The notes under the pieces are model-generated. The model did no database searches. It was not told the DNA's origin and saw nothing but the letters and a program-made list of their open reading frames with translations. DNA of 64,000 nt, from the NCBI GenBank assembly GCA_032718475.1, contig JAUCBJ010000229.1, positions 1 through 64,000 on the forward strand, in the 5' to 3' direction. Shown piece after piece: positions 54,488 to 64,000 of this stretch. How positions within the stretch are numbered: position 1 is the first letter of the stretch; every line of letters begins with the position of its first letter. The stretch is from Nemertoderma westbladi. Its lineage: Eukaryota > Xenacoelomorpha > Nemertodermatida > Nemertodermatidae. The position numbers and the translations under genes were made by a program.

Positions 54488-55311
54488 GTAAGTAACCCGA
54501 TTCCAATATGGAATATTCCTCCTGTAAGTAACCCGATCCCAATATGGAATATTCCACCTGTAAGTAACGCGATCCCAATATGGAATATTCCTCCTGTAAG
54601 TAACGCGATCCCAATATGGAATATTCCTCCTGTAAGTAACGTGATCCCAATATGGAATATTCCTCCTGTAAGTAACGCGATCCCAATATGGAATATTCCT
54701 CCTGTAAGTAACGCGATCCCAATATGGAATATTCCTCCTGTAAGTAACCCGATCCCATTATGGAATATTCCTCCTGTAAGTAACGCGATCCCATTATGGA
54801 ATATTCCTCCTGTAAGTAACGCGATCCCAATATGGAATATTCCTCCTGTAAGTATAACGCGATCCCAATATGGAATATTCCTCCTGTAAGTAACGCGATC
54901 CCAATATGGAATATTCCTCCTGTAAGTAACCCGATCCCATTATGGAATATTCCTCCTGTAAGTAACGCGATCCCATTATGGAATATTCCTCCTGTAAGTA
55001 ACGCGATCCCAATATGGAATATTCCTCCTGTAAGTAACGCGATCCCAATATGGAATATTCCTCCTGTAAGTAACGCGATCCCAATATGGAATATTCCTCC
55101 TGTAAGTAACCCGATCCCAATATGGAATATTCCACCTGTAAGTAACGCGATCCCAATATGGAATATTCCTCCTGTAAGTAACGCGATCCCAATATGGAAT
55201 ATTCCTCCTGTAAGTAACGCGATCCGAATATGGAATATTCCTCCTGTAAGTAACCCGATCCCATTATGGAATATTCCTCCTGTAAGTAACCCGATCCCAA
55301 TATGCGTAGCA
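54473..55311. repeat. 36-bp minisatellite that repeats the exon end and its 5' splice site, 23 donors
   Basis: Unit TGGAATATTCCTCCT, then GTAAGTAACGCGATCCCAAT, A. Donor GTAAGT occurs at 54488 and every 36 bp to 54848, then after one unit with 2 extra bases (GTAAGTATAACG) at 54886 and every 36 bp to 55282. Up to the 11th donor the extended exon stays open and in frame, adding WNIPPVSNAIPI-like dodecapeptides. Beyond the 2-bp insertion the frame shifts and soon stops. Substitutions are few (CCCGATCCC/GCGATCCC, ATTATGG/AATATGG). Confidence 0.96.
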
Positions 55312-55800
55312 GTCCCAATCATTTATACAACGTAGCATTATTCATTACGGTGATAATTTAACAAAAAAAATAACACTTAAGGTTAGGAGGAATGAAATTT
55401 AAGTTAGAAAACTAACAGTAAGTTAACTAACGGCCGCTTATCTTGAATTTTTTGGGACACATTTTCTGTCTGCTTTTTTACTACTCAACCGATTTTCGTT
55501 ATGTTGACAAACATTCCATGTAAAAGCTATGTTGACAGAATTTTGAAATTCTGTTTAAAAACAACAGAATGATGAAAAAAGTAATTTATACATTTTGCGA
55601 TTGTTTAATTTTTGTTGTTTGATCTATATCTATTATTGGTAATAACTTTCAGCAAAAATTATGTTTAATATTTAAGGGTCTTTAATTTTTATTAATGTTT
55701 GTGTCATGTTTGTTCCCCTGATTATTGTGCCTTGAAGGAATAATCAGATTTTATTTTATACAATATGTGCTGTGCAATTTTATTTTATTTTATTGTTGTC
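55312..55800. other. AT-rich intron stretch; no exon seen
   Basis: Follows the donor array. The expected next dynein exon (beginning near (V/I)xGxIxWxR) is not present. Confidence 0.5.
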
Positions 55801-57074
55801 ACTTTTTTTAACATTAATTTTATGAGCGTGGTGTGGCGTTTACCCAATTTAATTGATTATACTTTTTTTAACATTAACTTTATGAGCGTGGTGTGGCGTT
55901 AACCCAATTTAATTGATTATACATTTTTAACATTAACTTTATGAGCGTGGCGTGGCGTTTACCCAATTTAATTGATTATACTTTTTTTAACATTAACTTT
56001 ATGAGCGTGGCGTTTACCCAATTTAATTGATTATACTTTTTTTAACATTAACTTTATGAGCGTGGTGTGGCGTTTACCCAATTTAATTGATTATACTTTT
56101 TTTAAGATTAACTTTATGAGCGTGGTGTGGCGTTTACCCAATTTAATTGATTATACTTTTTTTAACATTAACTTTATGAGCGTGGCGTGGCGTTTACCCA
56201 ATTTAATTGATTATACTTTTTTTAACATTAACTTTATGAGCGTGGTGTGGCGTTTACCCAATTTAATTGATTATACTTTTTTTAAGATTAACTTTATGAG
56301 CGTGGTGTGGCGTTTACCCAATTTAATTGATTATACTTTTTTTAACATTAACTTTATGAGCGTGGTGTGGCGTTTACCCAATTTAATTGATTATACTTTT
56401 TTTAAGATTAACTTTATGAGCGTGGCGTGGCGTTTACCCAATTTAATTGATTATACTTTTTTTAACATTAACTTTGTGAGCGTGGCGTTTACCCAATTTA
56501 ATTGATTATACTTTTTTTTAACATTAACTTTATGAGCGCGGCGTGGCGTTTACCCAATTTAATTGATTATACTTTTTTTAAGATTAACTTTATGAGCGTG
56601 GCGTGGCGTTTACCCAATTTAATTGATTATACTTTTTTTAACATTAACTTTATGAGCGTGGCGTGGCGTTTACCCAATTTAATTGATTATACTTTTTTTA
56701 ACATTAACTTTATGAGCGTGGCGTGGCGTTTACCCAATTTAATTGATTATACTTTTTTTAACATTAACTTTATGAGCGTGGCGTGGCATTTACCCAATTT
56801 AATTGATTATACTTTTTTTAACATTAACTTTATGAGCGTGGCGTGGCGTTTACCCAATTTAATTGATTATACTTTTTTTAAGATTAACTTTATGAGCGTG
56901 GCGTGGCGTTTACCCAATTTAATTGATTATACTTTTTTTATCATTAACTTTATGAGCGTGGCGTGGCGTTTACCCAATTTAATTGATTATACTTTTTTTA
57001 ACATTAACTTTATGAGCGTGGCGTGGCGTTTACCCAATTTAATTGATTATACTTTTTTTAACATTAACTTTATG
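55801..57074. repeat. 60-bp satellite, block 1: TTTACCCAATTTAATTGATT
   Basis: About 21 units of ATGAGCGTGGCGTGGCGTTT, ACCCAATTTAATTGATTATA, CTTTTTTTAACATTAACTTT with small variants. Some units are short by 6 bp (GCGTGGCGTTTACCC) and periodically break the open frame. Probably within the next dynein intron. Confidence 0.96.
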
Positions 57075-57711
57075 TGATGGGATTGACTCTCAGATCCCAA
57101 CCGGGTAAGGTTGTACGCGTCACTGGGCTACTGGGCTAGTATCTTTGGCCTGAAAGCCGTTGGGAAAATAATAGAGTTTGTTTCTCAGTATTAATGATCT
57201 CAGAAATAATAGCACAGTCAGATGTATACAGGTATAGTAACAATAGTCAGTATAGCATAAATGACGACAGCAGCACATATGAAATGACGGTCAAAACTAT
57301 GCCGGTCCGCAACTGTGTGATAATCAACTGACCGGTAAATCAGTAATCAGAGTAACTATATGATTGATACATATTGGTTTGAGCTCTACACTACTGTGGC
57401 CTTTGGTACCCAATGGATGCCCTCCTGTCCTTCCCCACGTGCTTCCCTGCCCGCTATTGGCTTATATACTAATTGTCACTTCGCCACTCCCTGTAGGTGT
57501 TACTCCCTGGTGCTAGCGTCGCTAGCTGGGTTGTCCCTCTGAGGTGGTTTGACCTCTCACCTCTCTCTGTGACTTAGGGCGTGTCCCCCCCCCCCCCTGA
57601 GTTGGTTATGAGGCGAGATTATTTATTGGTAATCTCGCATCGCCAACTATATTGGTAAAATGCCACTGGTCTAATTTTTGGTGGGTGGTGTAGGGAATTG
57701 AATCCGCTTAC
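57075..57711. mobile_element. hAT-like MITE, copy 3, in the 60-bp satellite
   Basis: 637 bp, starts TGATGGGATTGACTCTCAG, ends GAATTGAATCCGCTTAC. The exact 8-bp duplication ACTTTATG (57067-57074 and 57712-57719) comes from the satellite unit. It shares ACGCGTCACTGG, CTACACTACTGTGGCC and the GGCGAGATTA...TAATCTCGC inverted pair with copies 1 and 2. This copy fixes the family's ends and the 8-bp duplication size. Confidence 0.95.
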
Positions 57712-58791
57712 ACTTTATGAGCGTGGCATGGTGTTTACCCATTTTAATTGATTATACTTTTTTTAACATTAACTTTATGAGCGTGGTGTGGCGTTTACCC
57801 AATTTAATGGATTATACTTTTTTGAAGATTAACTTTATGAGCGCGGTGTGGCGTTTACCCAATTTAATTGATTATACTTTTTTTAACATTAACTTTATGA
57901 GCGTGGCGTGGCGTTTACCCAATTTAATTGATTATACTTTTTTTAACATTAACTTTATTAGCGTGGCGAGGCGTTTACCCAATTTAATTGATTATACTTT
58001 TTTGAAGATTAACTTTATGAGCGTGGCGTGGCGTTTACCCAATTTAATTGATTATACTTTTTTTAACATTAACTTTATGAGCGTGGTGTGGCGTTTACCC
58101 AATTTGATTGATTATACTTTTTTTAAGATTAACTTTATGAGCGTGGCGTGGCGTTTACCCAATTTAATTGATTATACTTTTTTTAACATTAACTTTGTGA
58201 GCGTGGCGTTTACCCAATTTAATTGATTATACTTTTTTTTAACATTAACTTTATGAGCGCGGCGTGGCGTTTACCCAATTTAATTGATTATACTTTTTTT
58301 AAGATTAACTTTATGAGCGTGGCGTGGCGTTTACCCAATTTAATTGATTATACTTTTTTTAACATTAACTTTATGAGCGTGGCATGGCGTTTACCCAATT
58401 TAATTGATTATACTTTTTTTAACATTAACTTTATGAGCGTGGCGTGGCGTTTACCCAATTTAATTGATTATACTTTTTTTAACATTAACTTTATGAGCGT
58501 GGCGTGGCGTTTACCCAATTTAATTGATTATACTTTTTTTAACATTAACTTTATGAGCGTGGCGTTTACCCAATTTAATTGATTATACTTTTTTTAAGAT
58601 TAACTTTATGAGCGTGGTGTGGCGTTTACCCAATTTAATTGATTATACTTTTTTTATCATTAACTTTATGAGCGTGGCGTGGCGTTTACCCAATTTAATT
58701 GATTATACTTTTTTTTAACATTAACTTTATGAGCGTGGCGTGGCGTTTACCCAATTTAATTGATTATACTTTTTTTAACATTAACTTTATG
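57712..58791. repeat. 60-bp satellite, block 2
   Basis: About 18 units of the same 60-bp repeat as block 1, including the short unit GTGAGCGTGGCGTTTACCC at about 58197 that also occurs in block 1 near 56476. This supports duplication of a larger segment. Confidence 0.95.
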
Positions 58792-59426
58792 TGATGGGAT
58801 CGACTCTCAGATCCCAACCGGGCAAGGTTGTACGCGTCACTGGGCTGCTGGGCTAGTATCTTTGGCCTGAAGGCCGTTGGGAAAATAATAGAGTTTGTTT
58901 CTCAGTATTAATGATCTCAGAAATAATAGCACAGTCAGATGTATACAGGTATAGTAACAATAGTCAGTATAGCATAAATGACGACAGCAGCACATATGAA
59001 ATGACGGTCAAAACTATGCCGGTCCGCAACTGTGTGATAATCAACTGACCGGTAAATCAGTAATCAGAGTAACTATATGATTGATACATATTGGTTTGAG
59101 CTCTACACTACTGTGGCCTTTGGTACCCAATGGATGCCCTCCTGTCCTTCCCCACGTGCTTCCCTGCCCGCTATTGGCTTATATACTAATTGTCACTTCG
59201 CCACTCCCTGTAGGTGTTACTCCCTGGTGCTAGCGTCGCTAGCTGGGTTGTCCCTCTGAGGTGGTTTGACCTCTCACCTCTCTCTGTGACTTAGGGCGTG
59301 TCCCCCCCCCCCTGAGTTGGTTATGAGGCGAGATTATTTATTGGTAATCTCGCATCGCCAACTATATTGGTAAAATGCCACTGGTCTAATTTTTGGTGGG
59401 TGGTGTAGGGAATTGAATCCGCTTAC
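58792..59426. mobile_element. hAT-like MITE, copy 4, duplicated with its satellite flank
   Basis: Almost identical to copy 3 and exactly 1717 bp downstream; its C run is shorter. It is flanked by the same ACTTTATG octamer and the same first satellite variants (GTGGCATGGTGTTTACCC). It therefore arose by segmental duplication of MITE plus satellite and not by a second transposition. Confidence 0.94.
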
Positions 59427-61476
59427 ACTTTATGAGCGTGGCATGGTGTTTACCCATTTTAATTGATTATACTTTTTTTAACATTAACTTTATGAGCGTG
59501 GTGTGGCGTTTACCCAATTTAATGGATTATACTTTTTTTAACATTAACTTTATGAGCGCGGTGTGGCGTTTACCCAATTTAATTGATTATACTTTTTTTA
59601 ACATTAACTTTATGAGCGTGGCGAGGCGTTTACCCAATTTAATTGATTATACTTTTTTGAAGATTAACTTTATGAGCGTGGCGTGGCGTTTACCCAATTT
59701 AATTGATTATACTTTTTTTAACATTAACTTTATGAGCGTGGCGTGGCGTTTACCCAATTTAATTGATTATACTTTTTTTAACATTAACTTTATGAGCGTG
59801 GCGAGGCGTTTACCCAATTTAATTGATTATACTTTTTTGAAGATTAACTTTATGAGCGTGGCGTGGCGTTTACCCAATTTAATTGATTATACTTTTTTTA
59901 ACATTAACTTAATGAGCGTGGCGTGGCGTTTACCCAATTTAATTGATTATACTTTTTTTAACATTAACTTTATGAGCGTGGCGAGGCGTTTACCCAATTT
60001 AATTGATTATACTTTTTTTAACATTAACTTTATGAGCGTGGCATGGCGTTTACCCAATTTAATTGATTATACTTTTTTTAACATTAACTTTATGAGCGCG
60101 GTGTGGCGTTTACCCAATTTAATTGATTATACTTTTTTTAACATTAACTTTATGAGCGTGGCGAGGCGTTTACCCAATTTAATTGATTACACTTTTTTGA
60201 AGATTAACTTTATGAGCGTGGCGTGGCGTTTACCCAATTTAATTGATTATACTTTTTTTAACATTAACTTTATGAGCGTGGCGTGGCGTTTACCCAATTT
60301 AATTGATTGTACTTTTTTTAACATTAACTTTATGAGCGCGGTGTGGCGTTTACCCAATTTAATTGATTATACTTTTTTTTAACATTAACTTTATGAGCGT
60401 GGCGAGGCGTTTACCCAATTTAATTGATTATACTTTTTTGAAGATTAACTTTATGAGCGTGGCGTGGCGTTTACCCAATTTAATTGATTATACTTTTTTT
60501 AACATTAACTTTATGAGCGTGGCGTGGCGTTTACACAATTTAATTGATTATACTTTTTTTAACATTAACTTTATGAGCGTGGCGAGGCGTTTACCCAATT
60601 TAATTGATTATACTTTTTTGAAGATTAACTTTATGAGCGTGGCGTGGCGTTTACCCAATTTAATTGATTATACTTTTTTTAACATTATCTTAATGAGCGT
60701 GGCGTGGCGTTTACCCAATTTAATTGATTATACTTTTTTTAAGATTAACTTTATGAGTGTGGCGTGGTGTTTACCCAATTTAATTGATTATACTTTTTTT
60801 AATATTAACTTTATGAGCGTGGCGTGGCGTTTACCCAATTTAATTGATTATACTTTTTTTAACATTAACTTTATGAGCGTGGCGTGGCGTTTACCCAATT
60901 TAATTGATTATACTTTTTTTAACATTAACTTAATGAGCGTGGCGTGGCGTTTACCCAATTTAATTGATTATACTTTTTTTAAGATTAACTTTATGAGCGT
61001 GGCGTGGCGTTTACCCAATTTAATTGATTATACTTTTTTTAATATTAACTTTATGAGTGTGGCGTGGCATTTACCCAATTTAATTGAGTATAATTTTTTT
61101 AATATTAACTTTATGAGCGAGGCGTGGCGTTTACCCAATTTAATTGATTATACTTTTTTGAAGATTAACTTTATGAGCGTGGCGTGGCGTTTACCCAATT
61201 TAATTGATTATACTTTTTTTAACATTAACTTTATGAGCGTGGCGTGGCGTTTACCCAATTTAATTGATTTTACTTTTTTTAACATTAACTTAATGAGCGT
61301 GGCGTGGCGTTTACCCAATTTAATTGATTATACGTTTTTAACATTAACTTTATGAGCGCGGCGTGGCGTTTACCCAATTTAATTGATTATACTTTTTTAA
61401 CATTAACTTTATGAGCGTGGTGTGGCGTTTACCAAATTTAATTGAGTATACTTTTTTAACATTAACTTTATGAGCG
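59427..61476. repeat. 60-bp satellite, block 3
   Basis: About 34 units. Variant units (GCGAGGCG, TTTTTGAAGATT, ACTTAATGAGCG) recur in a set order, suggesting local multi-unit duplications of about 180-300 bp. Long open frames in one phase reflect the 60-bp period. Confidence 0.95.
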
Positions 61477-62947
61477 TGATATCCCATCATAGTAGACATG
61501 TACCGAACAAGAATAGTCCCACAAGAAATGAAAACAAATAAGTTGGTGCCAGTTCCCAAGAAGGGCAACCTAACACTCTATGGTTCTTTTCGGGGAATCT
61601 CATTGATCTCGATTGCTGCAAAGCTATACAACAGGATTCTATTAAATCGCATCAGGGATCCCATTGAGAGACTGCTCCGTGGAAATCAGAATGGGTTCTG
61701 TAAAGGTCGTGGGACCATGGAGCCCATTTTGGCACTTAGAAGGATAATTGAAGAATTATCAAAAAAGAAAGACAGGCATCTGGCTGTTATCTTTGTTGAC
61801 TTCTTCAAGGCCTTTGATTCAGTCTCTCGCTCACGTATGTTCAGCATACTTTCATTATATTGGATTCTTGATGAAATTATTGCAGCAATCAGATCAGTAT
61901 ACGATGGTTCGACAACATTTGTGTCTACTGTTGACGGTGACACAGAACCATTTGAAGTGTTATGGGGCATCCTCCAGGGAGACACACTTGCACCATTCTT
62001 GTTCATAATTGTGGTTGACTATGTTCTACGCATGTGCTTAAAACATCATAATGATAATGGGGTGATGATAACTCCACCTACTGGCTCCAGAAGTGGAGGA
62101 AATCCTGCCAAGTACCTAACTGATCTAAACTTTGCTGATGACTTAAGAGTACTCTCAGAATCACCAGAGGGAGCCCAATGGCTCCTCAGTTCATTAGAAC
62201 ATGCTGCTTCTAGTGTTGGTCTTTTTATTAACTCCAGAAAGACCAAAATTCTGACAGTTAACTTTGAAAGTCCTTAGCAAGTCTCTGATCGGATGAGCAT
62301 AAGCTCAAAGGATGGTATTCTTGAGCATGTGGACGACTTCTGTTACCTGGGATCATGGATCCGGAAGTCAGGTGAGGACCTTCGAATACGTAAGGGAAAG
62401 GCATGGGCAGCCTTGAATAGGCTTTCCAGGATTTGGAAGTCACCGAGAATTAATCGGAAACTTAAGGTCCGATTATTTAGAGCAGCAGTAGTTCCGGTAC
62501 TCCTCTACGGGAGTCCATGCTGGGCTCTAACTGCTGAGGACACCAAATCTCTGGATGGCACATTCACAAGAATGCTACGCCGGGTTCATTGTGTCAAGTA
62601 CAATGCACACATCTCCAACCAGACACTATATAACATTGGAGGTGTCTCATTGGTTCCCCCAAGCTTGACACTAGAACAAAATCGCCTCCGCTTTGCAGGA
62701 CATTGCTTCCGCCGTGACGACCAGCCAGTGCATAATCTTGTACTTTGGCAGCCTTATGGAGTGAATAAGCATGGTGGACAGCCCATGACTTTCTTGAGAC
62801 GTATCTTAAAGGACACTGGCCTTAAAGATGCGGATGATCTAGCAAATGTCATGGGTGATAGGGAGTTGTGGCGGTGCAATTTTGTTGACAAGCCGGCACA
62901 GCATTCTTAGAAATGCAGCTGCAATGCAGCATGCCAATCCTAGTAGT
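61477..62947 (+). mobile_element. 5'-truncated RTE-like LINE inserted in the 60-bp satellite, 8-bp duplication
   Basis: Corresponds to about 40606-42073 of the full-length LINE: RT core with GFCKGRGTMEP, FVDFFKAFDSV, GDTLAPFLF, NFADDLRVL, and the C-terminal tail to DKPAQHS. TATGAGCG flanks both ends (61469-61476 and 62948-62955). One nonsense change (CAG to TAG at 62275) divides an otherwise open frame. Arg to Cys in GFRKGR and Asp to Asn before FADD are further changes. The endonuclease is missing. A young but dead copy. Confidence 0.94.
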
Positions 62948-64000
62948 TATGAGCGCGGCGTGGCGTTAACCCAATTTAATTGATTATACTTTTTTTAACA
63001 TTAACTTTATGAGCGCGGCGTGGCGTTAACCCAATTTAATTGATTATACTTTTTGTTAACATTAACTTTATGAGCGCGGCGTGGCGTTAACCCAATTTAA
63101 TTGATTATACTTTTTTTAACATTAACTTTATGAGCGCGGCGTGGCGTTAACCCAATTTAATTGATTATACTTTTTGTTAACATTAACTTTATGAGCGTGG
63201 CATGGCGTTTACCCAATTTAATTGATTATACTTTTTTTAAGATTAACTTTATGAGCGCGGCATGGCGTTTACCCAATTTAATTGATTATACTTTTTTAAG
63301 ATTAACTTTATGAGCGCGGCATGGCGTTTACCCAATTTAATTGATTATACTTTTTTTAACATTAACTTTATGAGCGCGGCGTGGCGTTAATCCAATTTAA
63401 TTGATTATACTTTTTGTTAACATTAACTTTATGAGCGTGGCATGGCGTTTACCCAATTTAATTGATTATACTTTTTTTAAGATTAACTTTATGAGCGTGG
63501 CATGGCGTTTACCCAATTTAATTGATTATACTTTTTTTAACATTAACTTTATGAGCATGGCGTGACGTTTACCCAATTTAATTGATTATACTTTTTGTTA
63601 ACATTAACTTTATGAGCGTGGCGTGGCGTTAACCCAATTTAATTGATTCCCTTTTTTTAACATTAACTTTATGAGCGCGGCGTGGCGTTTACCCAATTTA
63701 ATTGATTATACTTTTTTAACATTAACTTTATGAGCGCGGCATGGCATTTACCCAATTTAATTGATTATACTTTTTTTAACATTAACTTTATGAGCATGGC
63801 GTGACGTTTACCCAATTTAATTGATTATACTTTTTTTAACATTAACTTTATGAGCGCGGCGTGGCATTAACCCAATTTAATTGATTATACTTTTTGTTAA
63901 CATTAACTTTATGAGCGCGGCGTGGCGTTAACCCAATTTAATTGATTATACTTTTTTTAACATTAACTTTATGAGCGCGGCGTGGCGTTAACCCAATTTA
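62948..64000. repeat. 60-bp satellite, block 4 (runs off the window)
   Basis: About 17 units with a different variant spectrum from blocks 1-3: GAGCGCGGCGTGGCGTTAACC and TTTTTGTTAACATTAAC dominate. The two sides of the LINE therefore have diverged or homogenised separately. Confidence 0.95.

Noticed and set aside
54832-55335. Second WNIPPVSN frame after the 2-bp shift
   Set aside because: It starts within the repeat with no link to a splice acceptor; treated as array, not as an exon.
55801-61476. Frames of 119-330 codons with the repeat MSVAWRLPNLIDYTFFNINF
   Set aside because: 60-bp satellite translated. Starts recur once per unit and frames break at every short unit. Looks like a membrane repeat protein but is only periodicity.

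Overview
This is eukaryotic (metazoan) genomic DNA. It shows spliced exons of an axonemal outer-arm dynein heavy chain, an animal-type USP48 deubiquitinase gene, several non-LTR retrotransposon families, non-autonomous DNA transposons, and a very large load of minisatellite and satellite DNA. There is no sign of a prokaryote. Species cannot be fixed from the window. A marine or other non-vertebrate animal is my guess, from the RTE-like and CR1-like LINEs, a Helentron-like repeat with a 147-bp core, and strongly repeat-inflated introns.

Layout. 77-3936: a 52-bp satellite whose founder unit is the last 16 codons plus stop of the adjacent gene. 3892-7554 (minus): an intact single-exon USP48-like gene of 1220 codons. 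7.7-20.5 kb: a transposon and repeat landscape with LINE relics, two inverted-repeat elements with target duplications, a CR1-like LINE on the minus strand, and small tandem repeats. 20.5-54.5 kb (plus): six exons of a DNAH5/DNAH8-family dynein heavy chain at 20536-20701, 30105-30286, 31174-31349, 48236-48381, 52100-52276 and 54395-54487. All five internal joins have matching phases and GT-AG borders. The introns are filled by arrays of 52/40, 21, about 55, 22-28, 36, 30-32 and 36-bp units, plus LINE copies, a foldback element, a Helentron-like element and hAT-like MITEs. 55.8 kb to the window end: a 60-bp satellite, presumably still dynein intron, interrupted by two MITEs and a LINE fragment.

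Main message. Three arrays begin inside the 3' end of a coding exon. Two of them copy the exon end together with its consensus 5' splice site: 37 copies at 20.7-22.4 kb and 23 copies at 54.5-55.3 kb. One copies the end of the USP48 reading frame with its stop codon, about 73 units. A fourth array, of 21-bp units, carries a GTAAGT in nearly all of about 165 copies. The dynein pre-mRNA would therefore contain roughly 220 consensus-like donor hexamers. One of the donor arrays has a period that is a multiple of 3 and stays open in frame for 11 units, so a choice of donor could change protein length by multiples of 12 residues. This looks like a repeated mode of satellite birth at exon 3' ends, with possible effects on splicing or U1 binding. 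The sequence shows the structure; the function is inference.
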